Positions 52,318-60,024 of a stretch of DNA of 64,000 bases are shown one piece after another. Position 1 is the first letter of the stretch; each line of letters opens with the position of its first letter. The notes below the pieces were generated by a model. That model worked only from the letters and a program-made list of their open reading frames with translations, was not told the origin of the DNA and did not search any database. This DNA comes from Verrucomicrobia bacterium LW23 (GTDB lineage: Bacteria; Verrucomicrobiota; Verrucomicrobiia; Methylacidiphilales; UBA1321), in NCBI GenBank assembly GCA_003054695.1, contig QAZA01000016.1, positions 83,283 through 147,282 of the forward strand, in the 5' to 3' direction. Position numbers and translations under genes: made by a program.

Positions 52318-53481
52318 TCACTTCCCCGCCGCCGCTGTCGCCGCAAGCTCCTCCTGAGCGGTGATGAATTTGCTGAACATCTCGGCTCCCGCCTCCACGT
52401 CGGCAACGGCGATAAATTCGTCCTTGGTGTGCGCCTGGGCAATGGAGCCCGGGCCGATGGCGACGGAGGGGGAGCCGGCGTGGGCAAAGACCGCCGCGTC
52501 GCAGAACCAGGGGGCTACGTTATAGCCGCGCGCCACGTCGCTCAGGCCGCGCAGCACGGGCAGGTCGCGCGGGGTATCGAGGGCCATGCACTCGGCCAGG
52601 ACGGCGACCTGCGCTTCGGGAAGCACCGCATGTACTTCGCGCGCAATAAGTTCCAGGGCGGCGTCGCGCGGCGTGGCGGGGGTAAGGCGTACGTCGCACT
52701 CCACTGTGCAGCCGTCCGGCACAATGTTGACTTTGCTGCCGCCGGCGATGGTGCCGACGTTGAGCGTGGTGGCGCCCAGGACGGGATGGGAGCGCTCCGC
52801 GAGGGCGGGGATAACGCGCGTCTCCAGCACCTCGAGGATGCGGCGCATTTTGTAGATGGCGTTGTCGCCGCGCTCCGGCGTGGAGCCGTGGCAGCTACGG
52901 CCGGCTGTGGAGATGGCGATCCAGAGCACGCCCTTGTGCGCGTGGACGATCTCCAGGCTTGTAGGTTCCTGCACCACAACGAGATCCGCCTTGAAGCCGG
53001 ACTTGGCGAGCGCGTAGGCGCCTTCGTTGCCAGCTTCCTCGCCCATCAGGCCGGCGTAGGTCCAGCGTACGCGGGACTTTTTGCGCGCTTTGCTTTGCGC
53101 CCATTCGCTGAGCGCCCACAGGCTGGCGGCCATGGGGCCTTTGGTGTCAGAAGATCCACGGCCCCAAAGCTTTCCGTCGCGAATCTCCGGATTGAAGGGG
53201 GGGATTGTCATGCCGACAACGCTCACCGTGTCGGTGTGCGGGGCAAAGGCAACGTGCTGGGCCTCTTTCTTTTCGGGCTCAAAGGTGGCGAGGACGTTGG
53301 GGCGGCCCGCATGTACATGCTGAAACGTGACTTCCGCATCCAGTTTGGCCAGGAAGTTGCCGAGATATTTGGCCATGGCTTCCTCGCCCGTTTTATCGGT
53401 ACCGGGGTTACCGTGGGGGTTGACGCTGGGGATGGCGACGAGATCGCGAAGCAGCTCAATGACATTTTTCGGGCGCGCCAT
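52318..53481 (-). CDS. M20-family deacylase, ArgE/DapE-like
   Basis: A 387-residue metallohydrolase. Metal ligands and the general base appear in FAPHTDTVSVVG, KLWGRGSSDTKGPMAASLWA, GLMGEEAGNEGAYAL and VVQEPTS, with the dimerisation domain between HGSTPERGDNAIYKM and VAVLAEC. This pattern fits acetylornithine deacetylase or succinyl-diaminopimelate desuccinylase and related amidohydrolases; the exact substrate cannot be told from sequence. The final metal histidine lies in IAQAHTKDEF. ATG 53481 is chosen (MARPKNVIELL); an upstream extension of 13 codons is unlike the family. Confidence 0.9.
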   Translation of the reverse strand: MARPKNVIELLRDLVAIPSVNPHGNPGTDKTGEEAMAKYLGNFLAKLDAEVTFQHVHAGRPNVLATFEPEKKEAQHVAFAPHTDTVSVVGMTIPPFNPEIRDGKLWGRGSSDTKGPMAASLWALSEWAQSKARKKSRVRWTYAGLMGEEAGNEGAYALAKSGFKADLVVVQEPTSLEIVHAHKGVLWIAISTAGRSCHGSTPERGDNAIYKMRRILEVLETRVIPALAERSHPVLGATTLNVGTIAGGSKVNIVPDGCTVECDVRLTPATPRDAALELIAREVHAVLPEAQVAVLAECMALDTPRDLPVLRGLSDVARGYNVAPWFCDAAVFAHAGSPSVAIGPGSIAQAHTKDEFIAVADVEAGAEMFSKFITAQEELAATAAAGK

Positions 53482-53632
53482 AGCGTTCACCACTAAAACA
53501 GTGTTTTGCCGGCGGTACAAGCCAAGAACGGCGGGGCGCTGTGTAACATTTTTGTGCGGAAGGATTTCTGGACATTAAGCCGGCGATGCCCGGGCCGATA
53601 AGGCAGGGAGAGGCACAGATACGCATTACCTC

Positions 53633-53721
53633 ATCTGTACCGGTTATCTGTGCTGGTGGCTGTATCTTGCCGGTACGGTACAATCTGGTAGGAATGGAAG
53701 CTGCTGTCGCATCTGTACCGG
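53633..53721 (+). promoter_or_regulatory. Direct repeats upstream of the MocR gene
   Basis: ATCTGTACCGG occurs at 53633-53643 and 53711-53721, with an imperfect copy ATCTGTGCTGG at 53646-53656 and a partial one ATCTTGCCGG at 53664-53673. CCGGTACGGTAC at 53670 gives an inverted half. MocR-type regulators usually bind spaced direct repeats near their own promoter, so autoregulation is likely. Confidence 0.6.
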
Positions 53722-53771
53722 CATTGCTTTCGGCGCGCTTCTTTACGCAACCTATTCCCTGGCAAACTATT

Positions 53772-55265
53772 ATGCATGCGGATCCCTCCAATCCCCCGGC
53801 CCCCGAATCGGACCACCTGTACGAGAAGGTGGCGGATAAAATTGCGCAGCTGATTGCCCAGGGCGACTTGCGCGCCGGGGAACGCATCCCCTCGGTGCGG
53901 CGCATGAGCTCGCAGCAGGGGGTCAGCATCGCCACGGTGCTGCAGGCGTACCTGGTGCTGGAGAATCGCGGGATGATCGCGGCGCGGCCCAAAAGCGGGT
54001 ACTACGTGCAGCCGCGTCGTCGCGTGTTTCCGCCGGAGCCCGCGATGTCCAAGCCGGCGCCGACGGCCACGCTGGTGGGGATGAGCGGGCTGATGGGGCG
54101 GCTGATTGAGGCGGTGAACGACCCGGCGATTTTGCCGATGGGCGCCGCGTGCCCGTCGCCGCAACTGCTTCCCACGCAAAAGCTTAACCGCATTCTCGCG
54201 TCGCTTTCGCGGCAGGCGGGCAACGACGCGGTGGAGTACGACATGCCGCCCGGCTGCCCCGCTTTGCGGCGCCAAGTGGCGCGGCGGTCGCTGGACTGGG
54301 GCTGCAGCCTCTCCTCTGACGACATTGTGACGACGACCGGCGGCATGGAGGCGATTAACCTGTGCCTGCGCGCCGTGGCGGGGCCGGGGGATACCATCGC
54401 GCTGGAGTCGCCCACCTATTTTGGCATCCTGCAAAGTATCGAAAGCCTTGGGATGAAGGCACTTGAGTTGCCCAGCCACCCCCGCACGGGCGTGTGCCTG
54501 GAGACGCTGGAGGGCGAGCTGAAGCGGCAGAAAATCTCGGCCGTGCTTTCGGTGACCAATTTCAATAATCCGCTGGGCAGCTGCATGCCGGACAACCATA
54601 AAAAGCAGCTTACGGAGCTATTGGCCCGTGCGGAAGTGCCTCTTATTGAGGATGATATCTATGGCGACCTGGCGCACCACGGGCCTCGCCCCAAGGTGGC
54701 CCGCGCGTGGGATCGCCAGGGGCTGGTGCTGCTGTGCGGCAGCTACAGCAAAACGCTGGCGCCGGGGTACCGGGTGGGCTGGGTGGCGCCGGGGCCGCGC
54801 TTTTTGCAGAAGGTAAAGCATCTTAAATATACAAGCACTGTCGCATCCGCCTCGCTGCCGCAAATGGCCGTGGCGGAGTTTCTGCAAAACGGCGGCTACG
54901 ACCACCACGTGCGCACGCTGCGCGCCACGTATGGGGAGCAGGTCAACCGCATGTGCGAGGCGATTGGCGAGCACTTTCCCAGCGGCACACGGGTGACCCG
55001 GCCGGCGGGCGGCTTTGTGTTGTGGGTGGAGCTTCCCAAGTCTGTGAACTCGTTGCAGTTACAGGACGACGCCATGCGGCATCGCATCAGCATTGCGCCG
55101 GGGCCGCTTTTTTCCTGTCAGCAGCGGTACACCAACTTTGTGCGGCTGAGCTGCGGGCACCCGTGGTCGCCGCGCATGGAGCAGGGCATTGAGACGCTGG
55201 GGCGGCTGGCGCAGGAGCAGCTGGATAGCAGGGCGCGGGCCGGGGCCGGTGCGGCGGCGGCGTAA
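53772..55265 (+). CDS. MocR-type regulator (GntR helix-turn-helix plus aminotransferase)
   Basis: A 497-residue regulator. Residues about 15-85 form a GntR winged helix (VADKIAQLIAQGDLRAGERI, then SVRRMSSQQGVSIATVLQAY). A linker leads to a fold-type I aminotransferase domain (DDIVTTTGGMEAINLCL, LESPTYFGIL, VTNFNNPLGSCM) with the PLP lysine in CGSYSKTLAPGYRVGW. Such proteins sense an amino compound through PLP and control metabolism of vitamin B6, taurine, GABA or similar. No obvious target gene is adjacent. ATG 53772 is chosen because the repeats upstream lie within the longer frame. Confidence 0.93.
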   Translation: MHADPSNPPAPESDHLYEKVADKIAQLIAQGDLRAGERIPSVRRMSSQQGVSIATVLQAYLVLENRGMIAARPKSGYYVQPRRRVFPPEPAMSKPAPTATLVGMSGLMGRLIEAVNDPAILPMGAACPSPQLLPTQKLNRILASLSRQAGNDAVEYDMPPGCPALRRQVARRSLDWGCSLSSDDIVTTTGGMEAINLCLRAVAGPGDTIALESPTYFGILQSIESLGMKALELPSHPRTGVCLETLEGELKRQKISAVLSVTNFNNPLGSCMPDNHKKQLTELLARAEVPLIEDDIYGDLAHHGPRPKVARAWDRQGLVLLCGSYSKTLAPGYRVGWVAPGPRFLQKVKHLKYTSTVASASLPQMAVAEFLQNGGYDHHVRTLRATYGEQVNRMCEAIGEHFPSGTRVTRPAGGFVLWVELPKSVNSLQLQDDAMRHRISIAPGPLFSCQQRYTNFVRLSCGHPWSPRMEQGIETLGRLAQEQLDSRARAGAGAAAA

Positions 55266-55342
55266 GGTAGGTGGGCGGGTGGGGTGGCGCAGGCGCGTTA
55301 CTTTTTTTGATTCTTTGCGAAAGAAAGCGGGGACGTTTTGGG

Positions 55343-55368
55343 TATTTTTAAGCTTCAGTAAAAATACT
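55343..55368. repeat. AT-rich hairpin upstream of the M50-like gene
   Basis: GTATTTTTA (55343-55351) and TAAAAATAC (55360-55368) are perfect inverted copies around an eight-base loop. It could act as a terminator for the MocR gene, since T residues lie in both arms, or as an operator. Confidence 0.5.
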
Positions 55369-55402
55369 TAAAAACTTACACTAATTGGCTTATATCAATG
55401 GC

Positions 55403-55432
55403 TTGACACTGATATTACGCGTTTGGCACTAT
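55403..55432 (+). promoter_or_regulatory. Candidate promoter giving a near-leaderless messenger
   Basis: TTGACA (55403-55408) is a perfect -35 and CACTAT (55427-55432), 18 bases on, a fair -10. Transcription would start within two or three bases of ATG 55441, and no ribosome site is visible. Confidence 0.4.
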
Positions 55433-55440
55433 CGCGCCAA

Positions 55441-56673
55441 ATGAAGGGATTCAAGTTCTTCCTGGCGCTCATCCTGCTGCCGCTGATTGCGGCGCAGATG
55501 TGGGCCCTTGCAGACTTGTTTGCGGCGTGGCTGCCGGCGGGGCACTGGCGCGCCGCCCCCAGTATATGTGTAGCACTGGGCTTTGCTGCCTGGGTGATTA
55601 TCTACTTTGCGTTTCCACATCCTCTCTGGATCTATGTACTTAGCCACGAGCTGACTCATGCGCTTGCTGTCTATATAAGTGGCGGCAAGGTTTATGCTAT
55701 TCAGGTAGCATCCACGGGCGGTCATGTGGCGTCGGACAGGGTGAACTGGTGGATTTCCCTTTCGCCGTATTTTGTTCCCCTTTATACACTTATACTAACG
55801 GGGCTTTGGTACAGCGTTGATTTTTACTATCCGCTCAGCCGTTACCTGTTATTCTTGTGCTTTGGGTTTGGTTTTACCTTTGCTTTTCATGTCACTTATA
55901 CGATCAGCATGTTGCATAAGGATCAGAAAGATCTGATCAGCCAGGGCTTTTTCTTTTCATCCGTTGTGATCCTGGGGATGAATCTGCTTGTTGTTACGTT
56001 GTTCTTTATTCCTGTGGCGCGCAACGGCAACGTCAGCTGGACGTATGCGGCAAGCCAGCTGGTGACGCGTGCCGGCCAGTGCTACTCGGCGCCCGTGCTT
56101 GCCGCGATGAAGGCGCAACAGCGCGCCATGACGGTGCAATCTCCCCTGCCCTGGACGCCGCCCGAGGAGAGCGTGGCGGCGCGCGGCGACTCCGGCAGCG
56201 AGGCGCGTGGGAGGGTGAAGAGCACCGTGGCGCAGCTGCGCACCGGCCCGCGCGGGGACGGCCAGGGCGCCGGCGCCGGCGAAGGCAAGGCGGATCGCCG
56301 CGTGCGGCCAAGATCCTCGGAATCAACAGCTTCCATATCGCGGGAGAAGGAGAAGGCGCGTGAAAGGGAGCGGAGGGTTGCCAGAGCGGGCTCGGGCTCA
56401 GGCCCGGGCGAGAAGCGGGTGGCGTCCAAGGCTTCCGCAACGACGTCGAGAGAGAAGGAGAAGCCCCCCAGGCGCGGGACCGGCGGCCATGGCGGAACGG
56501 ATGGCGACACGATCCCCGGCGCGCCGCGGGCGATTGCGGTGGACGATGCCTCCCCACCCGCGCGACTGCGCCCGGCCACCGCCGGCACGGACAGGTCAAT
56601 CCCCCCCCGCAAGGCCCCGGGCTTTCCCGCAACGCTTCCCGTCGGGCTGATCGGCGGGCCGTCGGGGACGTAA
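55441..56673 (+). CDS. M50-like membrane protease with long charged tail
   Basis: A 410-residue protein. The first 205 residues carry about six membrane helices with an HExxH at residues 69-73 (VLSHELTHALAVYISGG), followed by SPYFVPLYTLILTG, as in simple M50/site-2-type proteases. The NxxPxxxxDG-like second motif is not obvious, so activity is uncertain. From about 225 to the end the chain is low complexity, rich in arginine, lysine, glutamate, serine and glycine (SREKEKARERERRVARAGSG), without any domain. Most of this tail is unusually GC-rich compared with the AT-rich membrane part, suggesting separate origins. ATG 55441 is preferred over a TTG at 55423. Confidence 0.75.
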   Translation: MKGFKFFLALILLPLIAAQMWALADLFAAWLPAGHWRAAPSICVALGFAAWVIIYFAFPHPLWIYVLSHELTHALAVYISGGKVYAIQVASTGGHVASDRVNWWISLSPYFVPLYTLILTGLWYSVDFYYPLSRYLLFLCFGFGFTFAFHVTYTISMLHKDQKDLISQGFFFSSVVILGMNLLVVTLFFIPVARNGNVSWTYAASQLVTRAGQCYSAPVLAAMKAQQRAMTVQSPLPWTPPEESVAARGDSGSEARGRVKSTVAQLRTGPRGDGQGAGAGEGKADRRVRPRSSESTASISREKEKARERERRVARAGSGSGPGEKRVASKASATTSREKEKPPRRGTGGHGGTDGDTIPGAPRAIAVDDASPPARLRPATAGTDRSIPPRKAPGFPATLPVGLIGGPSGT

Positions 56674-56714
56674 GTCCAACCAAGGGTCGGCAGCCGTCTA
56701 CATTCGTATAGCTT

Positions 56715-56818
56715 CCCCTCTGTCTTGGCGAAACTTTCCGTCCTTGGCGATGTTATCTGCCATCGCTGAAGGAGTTTCCGGATAATATCGCCAAGGACGG
56801 AAAGTTTCGCCAAGGGGG
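56715..56818. repeat. TTGGCG-family palindrome between convergent genes
   Basis: Arms 56715-56757 and 56781-56818 are inverted copies; the core CTTGGCGAAACTTTCCGTCC and its inverse match the element at 15725-15829 almost exactly, and the outer GCATCCCC/GGGGATGC pair recurs in part. The two elements clearly belong to one family. Confidence 0.8.
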
Positions 56819-56872
56819 GGATGCTTCTACGAGAAGCAACCGCCCTTTCCTCTCCACCTTTATCCCTCCTTC

Positions 56873-58621
56873 CTACGGAGGCGTCAGAGATTCCATCGGC
56901 GGCGCGGGGGCGGGCGACGGCGGCGGGACGGGAGCGGGATTTGTCGGCGAGGGCGCGGTGGCGCTGCTTCCTTCCGCCCCGTGCGCCGGGTTGGTGTTGA
57001 GTGACGGCACGGGGGTGCCGGCGCCGCTGGGCGGGGGCGGAGCGGGTTGCGGGGGCGCGGGGTTTATGGTGTCCGACGGAGCGGAGAAGGTGGGCGTGGG
57101 CGGCGTAATGGAGTCGGCGGCCACCACCGTCAGCTTTACGGAGACGGTCAGCTTCTCGCCCGTGGTGCGCACACCGGGCACGGAGAGCGTAGCGGGCACC
57201 GGCACCGTCGCCTTAAGCGTGTAGACGCCGGGGGTGCGGATGGACGACGTATCGATGGGTGTGCTGGCCAGTTTGGCGCCGGGCAGCCAGGTATCGTCGC
57301 GTGCCTCCACGTCCAGCGTATCCGGCGCAGGCACGGCGGAGACGAGACGCAGGCCGGGCGGCAGCGGGCTGACGACGGGCTCGATGGCCACGCGCAGTTG
57401 GCGGCTTTGGGCCAGGATAAAGGTCCATTGCGGCGGGTCGAAGCGGTCCACCTCCCAGTCCTTGGGCAGGTTCTTCACCATCTCGCGCGTCAGGTTAATG
57501 GTGACGGGGCCGGGCGGGTGTTTGGCCAGGTCGATGGTGAGTTCCAGCTTCAGGTCGCTCTGGGCGGTATCGGGGGGCACGCGCACAAAAATGGTGCACT
57601 TCTTTTCGCGCAGGCCGTCGACAAAATAGCCGGTGGGGATGTTGGCGATGGAGGCCTTGCCTTCCACGTCGCGCAGCACCAGCGGCTGGGCGCGGTAGGC
57701 CGTCTGGATGTAGTCGACGCCGAAGCTACCGATGGTGGCGGACAAAAAGGCCAGGCCCCACAGTGCATAGGAGAGATAATTGACGCGGCGCCGCCCGTGG
57801 GAGCCGACGAGGCCGAGCGCCTCCTCCACCGCGGCCTCCACGGCGGGGGTCGTCAGCGGCTTGAGCAGGCGCACTTTTTTGTCCTGTATCAGCGAGACTT
57901 CGCCCCGCTCCTCCGAGACGACGATGACGTGGGCGTCGCAACGCTCCGAGAGGCCCAGCGCGGCCAGGTGGCGCGTTCCCCAGCCTTCGCGGCCGGCCTC
58001 GGCGGCGGCCAGCGGCAGCACGGCGCCGATGCGACGCACCATGCCGTCCTCCACCACCACGGCGCCGTCGTGGCGCGGGCTTTTGGTGTTGAGGATACTG
58101 AGCAGCACCCACTTGTTGATGTTACAAATAATCGTCTCGCCGCCGTGAATATGCTCGTTCACCGGGTCCGTGCGCGCAAAAACAAAAATGGCGCCGATAC
58201 GTTGGCGCGCCATCTCCTCCACGGCCGTGGCGATTTCCTCCACGGTTTCGTCCGACGCCACGGACTGCACCTTAAAGATGCGGCCCACGCTGGCGGCCTG
58301 GTACAGGCGCCGCAGCTCCGGCATGATATTGACGATCATGATGAGCGTGATGGGCAGCAGCAGGCCGGCCACCAGCCAGAAGCCCAGGGGCAACTCCAGG
58401 TAATCCACACCATAGGCCACGCCGACGACAATGAGCGCGAAGATGATGAACCGCAGGATGTTGCGATAGGCCACAAGCGCCTCAAACACCACGCGCAGGA
58501 GGATGGTGCACAGCACGATATCCACCAGGTGGATCATCGGCGACGACCCCTCCGTCAGAGGGGGCGGCATCGATTGCGCCACGGTAATGCAGGTGTAGTT
58601 GATGGAGGCGATCCAGCCCAT
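56873..58621 (-). CDS. Diadenylate cyclase CdaA fused to YbbR (CdaR) domains
   Basis: A 582-residue membrane protein. Three N-terminal helices (about 29-100) lead to a DAC domain at roughly 105-255 with the catalytic NTKSPRHDGAVVV (DGA 185-187). The second motif reads GTRHLAALGLSE, giving RHL where the family has RHR. A fourth helix (about 285-302) would carry the chain outside, where YbbR repeats (315-540) follow. A proline-rich tail ends it. In Firmicutes the cyclase CdaA and its regulator CdaR are separate adjacent genes; here they are one chain. It makes c-di-AMP, which usually controls osmolyte and cell-wall balance. The frame extends 73 codons upstream without a start; ATG 58537 is also possible. 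Confidence 0.88.
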   Translation of the reverse strand: MGWIASINYTCITVAQSMPPPLTEGSSPMIHLVDIVLCTILLRVVFEALVAYRNILRFIIFALIVVGVAYGVDYLELPLGFWLVAGLLLPITLIMIVNIMPELRRLYQAASVGRIFKVQSVASDETVEEIATAVEEMARQRIGAIFVFARTDPVNEHIHGGETIICNINKWVLLSILNTKSPRHDGAVVVEDGMVRRIGAVLPLAAAEAGREGWGTRHLAALGLSERCDAHVIVVSEERGEVSLIQDKKVRLLKPLTTPAVEAAVEEALGLVGSHGRRRVNYLSYALWGLAFLSATIGSFGVDYIQTAYRAQPLVLRDVEGKASIANIPTGYFVDGLREKKCTIFVRVPPDTAQSDLKLELTIDLAKHPPGPVTINLTREMVKNLPKDWEVDRFDPPQWTFILAQSRQLRVAIEPVVSPLPPGLRLVSAVPAPDTLDVEARDDTWLPGAKLASTPIDTSSIRTPGVYTLKATVPVPATLSVPGVRTTGEKLTVSVKLTVVAADSITPPTPTFSAPSDTINPAPPQPAPPPPSGAGTPVPSLNTNPAHGAEGSSATAPSPTNPAPVPPPSPAPAPPMESLTPP

Positions 58622-59136
58622 GTGAGGAGCCCTGTCCTGGGTAAGCGGGTGCGGTGCGGTGCAAAAGCGAGCACAAGCGCGACGAAAATACGAGTGGGCC
58701 GCGGTTAGACGCTCGGGCGGCGCCTTTCGTTCGATATTTCGCGCGAAAATCTGCACCAGTTGCAGATATCGCCAAAAGTGGCGAACGAGTCGGGGCCGGC
58801 GTCCGGGCGCAATCGCACGTGCAGTTGCCGTTGCATCCAATCCTCACTCAGGCATCATCCCCCACCGCCGCGCGTCGACCGTAATCCAGGCAAACCTAAT
58901 GCCCGGCTGGAACGCAAGCGTAACGATGGGAAGCGCAAGTATGGGCTAAAACCGTACGCTTGGAAACAGAGGATTTTGGGGAATTTTGGGCGGGGTTGGG
59001 AAACAGAACGGGCGCGCGATGCTGCCCGGCCACCTGATCAGACTTGGTGTCTTGGCGACTTGGTGGTATAACTGCATTTACCTCACTACAAAATCGTCCA
59101 GAAGCGCTAGCATGTGATGTCTCTCCTCCTTGTGCT
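58622..59136. other. 515-base divergent region
   Basis: No gene supported. A single repeat arm CTTGGTGTCTTGGCGACTTG with TGGTGGTATAAC lies at 59043-59073, related to the palindrome at 62128. Two copies of GGAAACAGA occur near 58960 and 59000. Promoters of both neighbours should lie here. Confidence 0.4.
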
Positions 59137-59562
59137 ATGAAATACTTCCTTATAGCTCTTATTTTAATCGTGGGAATTGCGGGTTATCTAATTTGCAGAC
59201 ACGCTACAATTCGTTTGGAAGGATCCATGACAATAAGTCTGGTTAGTAACATGGGTGATTTTTACAAAGACAAGGACAGGTTGCCTTTCAGTTGGACCGA
59301 GTACGAGGAATGGAGGACAAGGCACACTGGACGTCGTACTGAAGTAAAAGCACTGGAGAAAAGATTTGCCCTTAAGTGGGGTTGGCGGGCATCGAACTGG
59401 GAACAGGTATATCAAGGAGGGGGGCCTCCCAGGGAGAAAATCTTTATTGTACTCGATCCTAGATTAAAAGAAGTCGAGGAGTACGCAAACGAGCGACTCC
59501 ATCAATCGTGCTACAACGCCGCTCACGATTCAGAAAACAAAGCGGACCCGCTACCGAAATAA
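59137..59562 (+). CDS. Small membrane-anchored protein, tandem copy 1
   Basis: A 141-residue protein of unknown function. It begins with one membrane helix (MKYFLIALILIVGIAGYLIC) and has a soluble part with DKDRLPFSWTEYEEWRTRH, KWGWRASNWEQV and GGGPPREKIFIVLDPR. The base composition is far lower in GC than nearby genes. The gene 21 bases downstream is a close paralogue. The conserved tryptophans suggest a small folded domain after the helix, perhaps exported. ATG 59137 is the natural start. Confidence 0.7.
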   Translation: MKYFLIALILIVGIAGYLICRHATIRLEGSMTISLVSNMGDFYKDKDRLPFSWTEYEEWRTRHTGRRTEVKALEKRFALKWGWRASNWEQVYQGGGPPREKIFIVLDPRLKEVEEYANERLHQSCYNAAHDSENKADPLPK

Positions 59563-59583
59563 GCGGGTTACTCTGGTTTCGCT

Positions 59584-60012
59584 ATGAAACCCTTCCTTAT
59601 AGTTCTGCTCATTATCCTGGGACTCGTAAGCATTCCCTATTTCATACACGAACGATTGAAGTATGAAGTATATCTGGTAGTTGATCTGACTCGAGGTCTG
59701 GGTAAGTTCTATAGAGACAAGGACAGGTTGCCTGAGAGTTGGCCTGAATACGAGGAATGGGTTACAATGCACTCCGGAAGTCGCCCTTCGGTGAAAGATC
59801 TGGAGAAACGATTTGATGTTAAGTGGGGTTGGAGAGCCTCGAACTGGGATTGGGTAACTGAGGGCGGAGGGCCTCCTCGTGAAAGCATCTTGATTATACT
59901 CGATCCGAGAGCAAAAGGTTTAGTAGAGAGAATTGCAAATGAGCGCCTCTATGAATACTGCTCTAGAGGTGCTCGCAACTCCGAAAAGAACGGATCCCCG
60001 CCTCCAAAATAA
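59584..60012 (+). CDS. Small membrane-anchored protein, tandem copy 2
   Basis: A 142-residue paralogue of the preceding gene: membrane helix (MKPFLIVLLIILGLVSIPYF), then DKDRLPESWPEYEEWVTMH, KWGWRASNWDWV, GGGPPRESILIILDPR. Stretches such as the DNA coding for DKDRLP are identical over about 20 bases between copies, so the duplication is recent. The operon arrangement and shared GC content indicate that both arrived or arose together. Function unknown. Confidence 0.7.
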   Translation: MKPFLIVLLIILGLVSIPYFIHERLKYEVYLVVDLTRGLGKFYRDKDRLPESWPEYEEWVTMHSGSRPSVKDLEKRFDVKWGWRASNWDWVTEGGGPPRESILIILDPRAKGLVERIANERLYEYCSRGARNSEKNGSPPPK

Positions 60013-60024
60013 GCGGGCTCCGCG

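Noticed and set aside
53586..53771. Longer MocR protein from 53586
   Set aside because: The extension covers the direct-repeat operator and shows no protein similarity to the family.
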